Shown here in pieces: positions 35,897-43,853 of a stretch of DNA of 64,000 nucleotides (position 1 is its first letter; each line of letters starts with the position of its first letter). The stretch is from CAXBCP01 sp963974055. Its GTDB lineage: Bacteria > Pseudomonadota > Alphaproteobacteria > MPNO01 > UBA830. The notes beneath the pieces are model-generated. The model searched no databases. It saw only the letters and a program-made list of their open reading frames with translations, and was not told the DNA's origin. Location: NCBI GenBank assembly GCA_963974055.1, contig CAXBCP010000012.1, positions 1-64,000 on the forward strand. Direction: 5' to 3'. The translations under genes and the position numbers were made by a program.

Positions 35897-36856
35897 ATGG
35901 CGAGCAAAAGCGGCAATCGAATCATTGCGATCGAAGAACATTATTTCGATCCCGAAATCGCGGCTTTGTACGACGACAAGGCGGGGTTCGCCGGGACGCC
36001 GATCCGCACCAAGATGGACGATCTGTACGACCTGCGTATCAAGGACATGGATGCCTCCGGGATTGACGTGCAGGTGCTGTCGCAGGGCGCCCCCGGCGTT
36101 CAGCGTTTCGATGCCGAAACCGCGACGAGGCTCGCCATCGGCGCGAATGACCGCCTGCACGAGACCTGCCAGCGTCACCCCGACCGGTTTGCCGGTTTCG
36201 CCACGCTGGCGTCTCCGGCGCCCGAAGCGGCGGCGGACGAACTGGAACGCACCGTCAGGGATTACGGCTTCAAGGGCGGGATGATCCATGGTCTGACCAA
36301 CGGCGAATTTATAGACCAGAAACAGTTCTGGCCGATCTTCGCCCGCGCCGAGGCGCTGGACGTGCCGATCTATCTGCATCCGGCCGTGCCGCATCAGGAT
36401 GTCGTCAAAGCCTATTACAAGGATTACCTGCCCAAGTATCCTTCGCTGCTCACGGCGGCCTGGGGATTCACGGTCGAAACCGCGACCGCCGGCATCCGCA
36501 TGGTGCTGAGCGAGGTGTTCGACGAATATCCCAGGCTGCAGATCGTGCTCGGCCATCTCGGCGAAGGCCTGCCGTTCCTGTTGTGGCGGATCAGCGACGC
36601 GCTGGCGCGCGACAACGACTATCCGTTCCGCGAAAAATTCTGCAATCACTTCCACATCACGACGAGCGGCAATTTCTCGGACCCGGCGATGGTCTGCTCG
36701 ATGATGGAAATGGGAATCGACCGCATCATGTTCTCGGTCGACTATCCGTTCGCACCCAACATGCAGGGGACGGACTGGATGGAAAACATCTCGTTAAGCC
36801 CCGACGACAAGAAGAAAGTGCTGCATGGGAACGCGGAAAAACTGCTGAAGATGTAG
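35897..36856 (+). CDS. Amidohydrolase/decarboxylase of the ACMSD family
   Basis: Metal-dependent TIM-barrel enzyme (319 residues) resembling gamma-resorcylate and 2,3-dihydroxybenzoate decarboxylases. The N-terminus IIAIEEHYFDPE carries the E-x-H metal site. VPIYLHPAVP supplies the second His, and LGHLGEGLPFLLWRI with HITTSGNFSDP and MFSVDYPF (catalytic-type Asp) follow. It could also hydrolyse a lactone or amide, and the substrate is not evident. The frame opens at 35636, but AGGAG at 35886-35890 and the family start point to ATG 35897. It is the first gene of the probable + strand catabolic operon. Confidence 0.85.
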   Translation: MASKSGNRIIAIEEHYFDPEIAALYDDKAGFAGTPIRTKMDDLYDLRIKDMDASGIDVQVLSQGAPGVQRFDAETATRLAIGANDRLHETCQRHPDRFAGFATLASPAPEAAADELERTVRDYGFKGGMIHGLTNGEFIDQKQFWPIFARAEALDVPIYLHPAVPHQDVVKAYYKDYLPKYPSLLTAAWGFTVETATAGIRMVLSEVFDEYPRLQIVLGHLGEGLPFLLWRISDALARDNDYPFREKFCNHFHITTSGNFSDPAMVCSMMEMGIDRIMFSVDYPFAPNMQGTDWMENISLSPDDKKKVLHGNAEKLLKM

Positions 36857-37696
36857 ATGCGCACAGAACTGATTTCCATCGGCACGGACACGCTTCCCCT
36901 CGACGGGGCATGGCATGAACCCGACGGCGGCGCGACGGCGGGCGCGGTGATGCTGTGCCACGGCAACACGATGAATTTCTATGTCGGCGCGCCGCGCTTC
37001 CTGCCGCCGATGCTGACCGAACTTGGCTACGCGTGTCTTGCCTTCAACCGGCGGGGCCATGATATCCTCAGTATCCGCGATAGCCGCTCTGCCGAGGGGG
37101 CGGCGTTCCAGACTACCGCCGAAGGCATTGCCGATAATGAATTTGCCGCCGGCTGGTTGCGCGACAAGGGATTCCCGGCGCCGGTGGTGATCGGCCACAG
37201 CAATGGCGGTTTTCTCGGCGTGCAGCATGTCGCCAATCACCCCGAGACCCCGGCGATGGTGCTGCTGTCGGCCCATGCCGGCGCCGCGACCGCGGACAGG
37301 CTGGCGGCGCAGACCGGCCTGCTGGGCGGCGACCGTACGCCCGAACTTCGCGCACAGGCGGAAGCGATGATCGCCGACGGGCGCGGCGGCGACCTGCTGC
37401 TGCTGCCCGGCTGGTGGTATGTGGCGACCGCTGAAAGCTATATCGACCGGCTGACCACCATGCCGAACACGGTGGAAACCGCGCCCCGGATCGACTGTCC
37501 GGTATTGTATGTGCGGGGCGACCGGGAATTGAGGGATTCATATCCGGCGGAGGATTTCGCAGCGGCGAGCGGCGGTCCCTGCGATGTCGAAATCGTACCG
37601 GATTGCGATCATTTTTATAAGGGCCGCGAAGACGCGATTATCGATCTGGTGCGGTCCTGGATTCAGAAAACCCTGAACCCCGGCATGGCTGGCTGA
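36857..37696 (+). CDS. Alpha/beta hydrolase
   Basis: Serine hydrolase of 279 residues starting at the base after the amidohydrolase stop. MLCHGNTMNFY contains the oxyanion HG, VVIGHSNGGFLGVQH the nucleophile elbow (GHSNGG, Ser near 115), VLYVRGDRE the acid region, and PDCDHFYKGRED the catalytic His. It lacks a signal peptide. Ester or C-C bond hydrolysis in the same pathway as its neighbour is the simplest reading, but the substrate is unknown. Confidence 0.82.
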   Translation: MRTELISIGTDTLPLDGAWHEPDGGATAGAVMLCHGNTMNFYVGAPRFLPPMLTELGYACLAFNRRGHDILSIRDSRSAEGAAFQTTAEGIADNEFAAGWLRDKGFPAPVVIGHSNGGFLGVQHVANHPETPAMVLLSAHAGAATADRLAAQTGLLGGDRTPELRAQAEAMIADGRGGDLLLLPGWWYVATAESYIDRLTTMPNTVETAPRIDCPVLYVRGDRELRDSYPAEDFAAASGGPCDVEIVPDCDHFYKGREDAIIDLVRSWIQKTLNPGMAG

Positions 37697-37743
37697 TACG
37701 GGTGGCTTGATATGAACGAATGGACAAAGATCGGGACTGAACA

Positions 37744-40700
37744 ATGACGTCACAAATCGAAAAAGAAACCGGCTGGCAATTCTGGATCGACCGTGGCGGG
37801 ACGTTCACCGATTTCGTAATCCGCGCGCCTGACGGCAAGCTGACCACCCACAAGCTTCTGTCGGAAAATCCTGAACGCTACCGCGACGCCGCCCTGCAGG
37901 GCATCCGCGAAACCCTCGGGATCGAAAACGACGCCGCGTTGCCGGACGGGCTTGTCGAAGCGGTCAAGATGGGCACCACCGTTGCGACCAATGCGCTGCT
38001 GGAGCGCAAGGGCGAACGCACCCTGCTGGCGGTGACGACGGGTTTCGCCGACCAGCTGCGCATCGGGTATCAGAACCGTCCGAATATTTTCGCCCGCCGG
38101 ATCGAACTGCCGGAACTGCTTTACGAATCCGTGATCGAGATCGAGGAGAGAATGTCCGCCGAGGGCGAGGTGCTGACGCCGCTGGACGAAGCGGCGGCGC
38201 GGCAATCCCTGCAGGCCTCGTTCGACGACGGTATCCGGTCGGTCGCCATCGTGTTCATGCACGGTTATCGATATCACGATCACGAAGCGGCGGTCGCGGC
38301 GATCGCCCGCGATATCGGCTTCACCCAGGTTTCGGTTTCGCACGAAGTCAGCCCGCTGATGAAATTCGTCGGGCGCGGCGACACCACTGTGGTCGACGCC
38401 TATGTATCGCCCATCCTGCGGCGCTACGTGGACCTGATCGCGTCCCAGGTCGGCGATGCGCGGCTGATGTTCATGCAGTCCAATGGCGGGCTCGCCGATG
38501 CGCGGTTCTTCCAGGGCAAGGATTCGATCCTGTCCGGCCCTGCCGGCGGCATCGTCGGGGCGGCGCAGACCGCCCACATGGCCGGGTTCGACAAGATCAT
38601 CGGCTTCGACATGGGCGGGACATCCACCGATGTCGCGCATTACGACGGCGAATACGAACGCGCCTTCGAAACGCTGGTTGCCGGGGTGCGGATGCGCGCG
38701 CCGATGATGAACATCCACACCGTTGCGGCGGGCGGCGGATCGATCCTCCATTTCGACGGTTCGCGCTACCGGGTCGGCCCGGATTCGGCGGGCGCCAATC
38801 CCGGGCCGGCCTGTTACCGGCGCGGCGGGCCGCTTTGTGTGACCGATGCCAATGTGATGCTCGGCAAGATCCAGGCGGAATTCTTTCCGAAAGTCTTCGG
38901 CCCGAAAGCGGACGAAGCGCTGGACGATGCCGTCGTACGCGAAAAATTCGAGGCGATGGCCGCCGATATCGAAGCCCAGACCGGAGACAGGCGCTCGCCG
39001 GTGGAGGTCGCCGACGGGTTCCTCAAGATCGCCGTCGACAACATGGCGAACGCGATCAAGCAGATTTCGGTCCAGCGCGGCTACGACGTGACCGACTACA
39101 CGCTGAACTGTTTCGGCGGCGCCGGCGGACAGCATGCCTGCCTGGTGGCCGATGCGCTCGGCATGACCCGCGTGTTCGTGCATCCGTTCGCCGGGGTATT
39201 GTCTGCCTACGGCATGGGACTGGCGGAGCAGCGGATTATCCGTGAACGCGCCGTCGAGAAAATACTCGATGACGGGCTTGTCTCGGAACTGAACGATGCG
39301 GCGGAAGAACTGGCGGTCGAGGGCCGCGGCGAGATCGAAAGCCAGGGCGTCGCGGCGGACGAGATTTCCGCGGTCACGAAGATTCATCTGCGCTACGAGG
39401 GTACGGATACGGCGCTGGTCGTCGATTTCGGCACGATGGCGGAAATGCTGGCGGCGTTCGAAGCCGCCCATATGCAGCAGTTCGGATTCGTCGCACCGGA
39501 AAAAAACAATATCGTCGAAGCGCTGACGGTCGAAGTGATCGGCGGCGGGCAGGATGTCGAGGATATCGAACTGGCGCTTGACCCGGGTGCGAAGCCCGGT
39601 GCGCCGCTGGGCCATGCCGACATGTACGCGGCCGGCGAACAACGCAATGCCGCGGTTTTCAACCGGGACGACCTGCCGCCGGGCGTGACGGTCGACGGGC
39701 CGGCCGTGGTGATCGACGCCAATGCGACGACGGTGGTCGAGCCCGGCTGGCGGGCGGAAATCACCGCGCGCGATCATATGGTGATGACCCGCGTCGAAGC
39801 GCGCCCGACCGAACATGCCATCGGCACCGAGGCCGATCCGGTCATGCTGGAAGTGTTCAACAATCTGTTCATGTCGATCGCGGAGCAGATGGGCGTGGTG
39901 CTGCAGAACACGTCCTATTCGGTGAATATCAAGGAGCGGCTCGATTTCTCCTGCGCGATTTTCGATGACGGCGGATCCCTGGTCGCCAATGCGCCGCATA
40001 TCCCGGTGCATCTGGGGTCCATGAGCGAAAGCGTCCAGACCATCACGCGGGAGCGCGCCGGCACGGTGAAACCGGGCGACGTTTTCGTGCTCAACGCGCC
40101 CTATAACGGCGGTACGCACCTGCCGGACGTCACCGTGATGACGCCGGTCTTCGACGAAGCGGGCGAGAACGTTTTGTTCTACGTCGCGTCGCGCGGTCAT
40201 CATGCCGAGATCGGCGGCAAGACGCCGGGTTCGATGCCGCCGGATTCCCGTCATATCGACGAGGAAGGCGTGCTGATCGACAATTTCCAGCTCGTCGACC
40301 AGGGGCGGCTGCGGGAAAAGGAGCTCGAAGAGCTGTTCATGTCCGCGCCCTATCCGACGCGGAATTTCCATCACAATCTCGGCGACCTGAAGGCGCAAAT
40401 CGCGGCGAACGAAAAGGGCGCCCAGGAATTGCGCAAGATGGTCGGCCATTTCGGCCTCGACGTCGTGCTCGCCTATATGGGCCACGTTCAGGACAATGCC
40501 GAGGAATCCGTCCGCCGGGTGATCGAACACCTGTCCGACGGCGAATTCGAATACCAGATGGATTTCGGCGCGAAGATCAAAGTCGCCATCACGGTGCATC
40601 CGGAAACCCGCTCGGCGACGATCGATTTCACCGGCACGTCGCCGCAGCAGGACAACAACTTCAACATCACGCACGCGGTGGCGGTGGCGGCCGTGCTGTA

Positions 40701-41361
40701 TACGTTCCGCCTGATGGTCGATTCCGACATCCCGCTCAATGCCGGCTGCCTGAAACCGCTGAATATAATCGTGCCGGAAGACTGCATGCTGCGGCCGAAA
40801 TATCCGGCGGCGGTGGTCGCCGGCAACGTGGAAACGTCCCAGGCGATCACGGATACCATTTTCGGGGCATTGCACCTGATGGGGGCGTCCCAGGGCACGA
40901 TGAACAACTTCACCTTCGGCAACGCCAATTATCAGTATTACGAAACCATCTGCGGCGGGGCCGGGGCCGGGGCCGATTTCGACGGGACCGATGCCGTTCA
41001 TACCCATATGACCAATACCCGTCTGACCGATCCTGAAATTCTCGAATGGCGTTTTCCCGTTATCCTGGATTCCTTTGAAATCCGCCGGGGGTCCGGCGGT
41101 GCGGGACAGCATCGCGGCGGTGACGGCGTGATCCGGCGCGTAAAGTTCCGCGAGCAGATGACGGCTTCCATGCTGTCGGGGCACCGCATCATCCCGCCCT
41201 ACGGAATGAAGGGTGGCGCCGAAGGCCAGGTCGGGCATAATTACGTCATTCGTGCAGACGGGTCCGTGACCGAACAGGGCGGCACCGATTCCACGGAAGT
41301 CTATCCCGGCGATATATACGTCGTCGAAACGCCCGGGGGTGGAGGATACGGAACGCCATGA
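37744..41361 (+). CDS. HyuA-HyuB fusion, 5-oxoprolinase/hydantoinase type
   Basis: A 1205-residue protein joining hydantoinase A and B modules, the layout of ATP-dependent 5-oxoprolinase. The HyuA half (about 1-680) has the actin-like ATPase loops DRGGTFTDFVI (16-26) and GFDMGGTSTDVAHYDG, plus AGGGSIL, GPDSAGANPGPACYRRGG and FGGAGGQHA. The HyuB half (about 695-1200) has EVFNNLFMSIAEQMG, NIKERLDFSCAIFD, FVLNAPYNGGTHLPD and RGHHAEIGG. Related fusions act on 5-oxoproline, hydantoins or lactams, so the substrate is inferred only. Its stop overlaps the next gene as ATGA. Confidence 0.9.
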   Translation: MTSQIEKETGWQFWIDRGGTFTDFVIRAPDGKLTTHKLLSENPERYRDAALQGIRETLGIENDAALPDGLVEAVKMGTTVATNALLERKGERTLLAVTTGFADQLRIGYQNRPNIFARRIELPELLYESVIEIEERMSAEGEVLTPLDEAAARQSLQASFDDGIRSVAIVFMHGYRYHDHEAAVAAIARDIGFTQVSVSHEVSPLMKFVGRGDTTVVDAYVSPILRRYVDLIASQVGDARLMFMQSNGGLADARFFQGKDSILSGPAGGIVGAAQTAHMAGFDKIIGFDMGGTSTDVAHYDGEYERAFETLVAGVRMRAPMMNIHTVAAGGGSILHFDGSRYRVGPDSAGANPGPACYRRGGPLCVTDANVMLGKIQAEFFPKVFGPKADEALDDAVVREKFEAMAADIEAQTGDRRSPVEVADGFLKIAVDNMANAIKQISVQRGYDVTDYTLNCFGGAGGQHACLVADALGMTRVFVHPFAGVLSAYGMGLAEQRIIRERAVEKILDDGLVSELNDAAEELAVEGRGEIESQGVAADEISAVTKIHLRYEGTDTALVVDFGTMAEMLAAFEAAHMQQFGFVAPEKNNIVEALTVEVIGGGQDVEDIELALDPGAKPGAPLGHADMYAAGEQRNAAVFNRDDLPPGVTVDGPAVVIDANATTVVEPGWRAEITARDHMVMTRVEARPTEHAIGTEADPVMLEVFNNLFMSIAEQMGVVLQNTSYSVNIKERLDFSCAIFDDGGSLVANAPHIPVHLGSMSESVQTITRERAGTVKPGDVFVLNAPYNGGTHLPDVTVMTPVFDEAGENVLFYVASRGHHAEIGGKTPGSMPPDSRHIDEEGVLIDNFQLVDQGRLREKELEELFMSAPYPTRNFHHNLGDLKAQIAANEKGAQELRKMVGHFGLDVVLAYMGHVQDNAEESVRRVIEHLSDGEFEYQMDFGAKIKVAITVHPETRSATIDFTGTSPQQDNNFNITHAVAVAAVLYTFRLMVDSDIPLNAGCLKPLNIIVPEDCMLRPKYPAAVVAGNVETSQAITDTIFGALHLMGASQGTMNNFTFGNANYQYYETICGGAGAGADFDGTDAVHTHMTNTRLTDPEILEWRFPVILDSFEIRRGSGGAGQHRGGDGVIRRVKFREQMTASMLSGHRIIPPYGMKGGAEGQVGHNYVIRADGSVTEQGGTDSTEVYPGDIYVVETPGGGGYGTP

Positions 41362-42140
41362 CATTCTACGATCAACCCGGCGATCTGCGCGCCGCCTGCC
41401 GCGCCGGCGAATATGACGGCCCGACATCCGGTCACGCGCAGGGGTTCGTGCAGGCCAATATGGTCATCCTGCCGGCCGCCGATGCAGAGGACTTCCGCCT
41501 GTTCTGCGAACGCAACCCGAAGCCCTGCCCGGTGCTCGAAATCCTGGCGCCCGGCGATCCGGAGCCGAAGACATGCGCCCCCGGCGCGGATGTCCGCAGC
41601 GACCTGTCGCGCTACCGCGTGTTTCGCGACGGCGTGCCGGTGGCCGATCCGACCGACGTATCGGATGTCTGGCGCGACGATATGGTGACGTTTCTGCTCG
41701 GGTGCTCGTTCACCGCCGAAGAGGCGCTGGTGGCGGCGGGGCTGGAGCCGCGCCACATCCGGGAAACGGGGATCGTGCCGATGTTCCGCACCACCAGGCC
41801 GACCGAGAGCGCGGGCAGGTTTGCCGGCCCCTTCGTTGTCAGCATGCGTCCCTATACGCCGGAGGACGCGCAGCGCGCGGCAGAGGTGACAGAGAAGTAT
41901 CCGATGGCCCATGGCGGGCCGATCCAGATCGGCGATCCGGATGCGCTCGGCATCCGCGATATCGACAACCCCGAATACGGCAAACCGGTCACTATCCGGG
42001 ACGGCGAAGTTCCCGTGTTCTGGGCCTGCGGGGTGACGCCGCAGGAAGCGATCCTGAACGCCAAGCCGGAAATCGCGATCACCCATGCGCCGGGCTACAT
42101 GTTCGTGTCCGATCTGAAATCCGACATCGGAAAGGTCTGA
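41358..42140 (+). CDS. DUF1445 family protein, D-glutamate cyclase-like
   Basis: A 260-residue member of the putative hydro-lyase/DUF1445 family, whose mammalian member converts D-glutamate to 5-oxo-D-proline. Family-like segments are HAQGFVQANMVILP, NPKPCPVLEI, WRDDMVTFLLGCSFTAEEAL, TRPTESAGRFAGPFVVSMRP and ITHAPGYMFVSDL near the end. It overlaps the HyuA-HyuB stop by ATGA and has GGAGG upstream, so translation is coupled. Its pairing with an oxoprolinase-type gene supports a pyroglutamate link, though the family also includes untested members. Confidence 0.85.
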   Translation: MTFYDQPGDLRAACRAGEYDGPTSGHAQGFVQANMVILPAADAEDFRLFCERNPKPCPVLEILAPGDPEPKTCAPGADVRSDLSRYRVFRDGVPVADPTDVSDVWRDDMVTFLLGCSFTAEEALVAAGLEPRHIRETGIVPMFRTTRPTESAGRFAGPFVVSMRPYTPEDAQRAAEVTEKYPMAHGGPIQIGDPDALGIRDIDNPEYGKPVTIRDGEVPVFWACGVTPQEAILNAKPEIAITHAPGYMFVSDLKSDIGKV

Positions 42141-42143
42141 CGG

Positions 42144-43529
42144 ATGGACGGGGATGCGGGCGGGATACAGTCGGCGATAGATGTTCTGAAACAGCGCTTC
42201 GGCGACCGCCTGACCGTCAACCGGACCATCCGCGAACGTCACGGTACCGATGAATCCTACCACGCGCCGAAAGCGCCGGACGCCGTGGTTTTTCCGCGGA
42301 CGGCCGATGAGGTGATCGAGATCGTCGATATCTGCCGCGCACACCGGACGCCGATGATTCCGTTCGGCGTCGGCACGTCGCTCGAAGGTCATATCGCGGC
42401 GCTTCATGGCGGCGTCTGCATCGATCTCGGCCAGATGAACGCGGTGCTGCAGGTCAATGCCGCGGACCTCGACGTGACGGTCGAACCCGGCGTTACCCGG
42501 AAGCAGCTGAACGAATACCTTCGCGATACCGGCCTGTTCTTTCCCATCGATCCCGGCGCCGACGCGACCATCGGCGGGATGACCGCGACGCGGGCGTCGG
42601 GCACGAACGCGGTGCGTTACGGCACGATGCGTGAAAACGTCCTGTCGCTCGGTGTCGTGCTGCCTGACGGGCGCTATATCCGGACAGGAAAGCGCGCGCG
42701 CAAATCGTCCGCCGGATACGATCTGACCCGTCTGTTCGTCGGCTCCGAAGGCACGCTCGGGATTATTACGGATATCACCCTGCGCCTTTACGGCATACCC
42801 GATACGATTTCTGCCGCCGTCTGTACCTATCCGACCGTCGACGACGCCGTGAACACCACCATCCTGACCATCCAGTCCGGCGTGCCGATCGCGCGGATCG
42901 AGCTGATCGACGAGGCGCAAATGAGTGCGATCAATAAATTTTCCGGTCTGGACTATGCAGAACGCCCCACCCTGTTTTTCGAGTTCCACGGCACCGAAGC
43001 CGGCGTCGCCGAGCAGATCGAGAACGTGAAGGCGATCAGCGACGAATTCGGGGGCGCGGACTTCGCCTGGGCGACGCGGGCGGAGGACCGCTCGAAACTG
43101 TGGCAGGCACGCCACGATGCGCATTACGCCAACATGCAGCTCCGCCCCGGCGCGAAAGCCTGGCCTACCGATGTCTGTGTGCCGATTTCACGGCTCGCCG
43201 AATGCATTGCCGAAACCCGGAAGGATATCGATGAATCGGGCCTGTTGGCCCCAATCGTCGGCCATGTCGGGGACGGTAACTTCCACGTCGATATGGTGCT
43301 CGACCCCGAAAACGCGGACGAAGTGGCCCGCGCCGTTGCGCTGAACGAGCGCCTGGTCGCCCGCGCATTGCAGATGGACGGCACCTGTACCGGCGAACAC
43401 GGCGTGGGTTACGGGAAAATCGACAAGCTGGCCGCAGAACATGGCGACGCGCTGGATGTCATGCGTGACGTGAAACGGACGATAGATCCGCTGAACCTGA
43501 TGAATCCCGGAAAAGTGGTGCCCCTCTGA
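42144..43529 (+). CDS. FAD-linked oxidase, GlcD/D-lactate dehydrogenase family
   Basis: A 461-residue flavoprotein oxidising a D-2-hydroxy acid. The VAO-type FAD domain shows PFGVGTSLEGH, TIGGMTATRASGTNAVRYGTMRENVL and LFVGSEGTLGIITD. The C-terminal FAD-oxidase domain has PIVGHVGDGNFHVDMV and CTGEHGVGYGKIDKL, with the metal-binding histidines. It matches the mitochondrial LDHD / GlcD branch better than 2-hydroxyglutarate dehydrogenase, but D-lactate is not proven. It begins three bases after the DUF1445 stop with GGAAAGG upstream. It is the last gene of the operon. Confidence 0.87.
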   Translation: MDGDAGGIQSAIDVLKQRFGDRLTVNRTIRERHGTDESYHAPKAPDAVVFPRTADEVIEIVDICRAHRTPMIPFGVGTSLEGHIAALHGGVCIDLGQMNAVLQVNAADLDVTVEPGVTRKQLNEYLRDTGLFFPIDPGADATIGGMTATRASGTNAVRYGTMRENVLSLGVVLPDGRYIRTGKRARKSSAGYDLTRLFVGSEGTLGIITDITLRLYGIPDTISAAVCTYPTVDDAVNTTILTIQSGVPIARIELIDEAQMSAINKFSGLDYAERPTLFFEFHGTEAGVAEQIENVKAISDEFGGADFAWATRAEDRSKLWQARHDAHYANMQLRPGAKAWPTDVCVPISRLAECIAETRKDIDESGLLAPIVGHVGDGNFHVDMVLDPENADEVARAVALNERLVARALQMDGTCTGEHGVGYGKIDKLAAEHGDALDVMRDVKRTIDPLNLMNPGKVVPL

Positions 43530-43541
43530 TCCGGGGGGCGG

Positions 43542-43736
43542 TTATCCCTCTTCGTCGGGCGGCGTCGTGGATTTCTTGCCGTCGAGGGCTTTTTCCCGGG
43601 CGGCATTTGCCGCCTCGGCGGCTTTTCGTTCGGCTTTCGTCCGGCCGAACCTGATCCGGTTGTTTTCGGCAACCCGCTTTTTGTCGGCCCGACGCTTGTC
43701 TTTGCGGACCCGGTTGAGATTAACGATCTCCGTCAT
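43542..43736 (-). CDS. Small DUF4169 family protein
   Basis: A 64-residue highly basic protein (MTEIVNLNRVRKDKRRADKK then KAERKAAEAANAAREKALDG). It matches the DUF4169 pattern found in alphaproteobacteria: N-terminal N-L-x-R-x-R-K, a long charged helix and the R.GRTKAER core. Its function is unknown and it could bind nucleic acid. AAGGG seven bases before ATG 43736 decides the start over the upstream ATG at 43751. It is convergent with the FAD oxidase, with stops 12 bases apart. Confidence 0.75.
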   Translation of the reverse strand: MTEIVNLNRVRKDKRRADKKRVAENNRIRFGRTKAERKAAEAANAAREKALDGKKSTTPPDEEG

Positions 43737-43853
43737 CGCTGTGCCCTTCAAACGTCACGGTTCGAATACTATGTTCTGAGAATAGACCGTTTTGCGGATC
43801 GTGTATTACGAAATTGCCGTTAAATCCGTCCGGGCCCGGCGTGGAGAGTATTG

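Noticed and set aside
37750..41427. A 1225-codon open frame on the - strand, opposite the whole HyuA-HyuB gene
   Set aside because: It reads as a low-complexity His/Arg/Asp-rich product with no family match and is the exact shadow of a GC-rich gene with strong third-position bias. The + strand frame has clear domains.
43755..43775. GGTTCGAATACT as a tRNA T-arm
   Set aside because: No surrounding cloverleaf or acceptor stem can be drawn, so it is a chance match to the tRNA T-loop.
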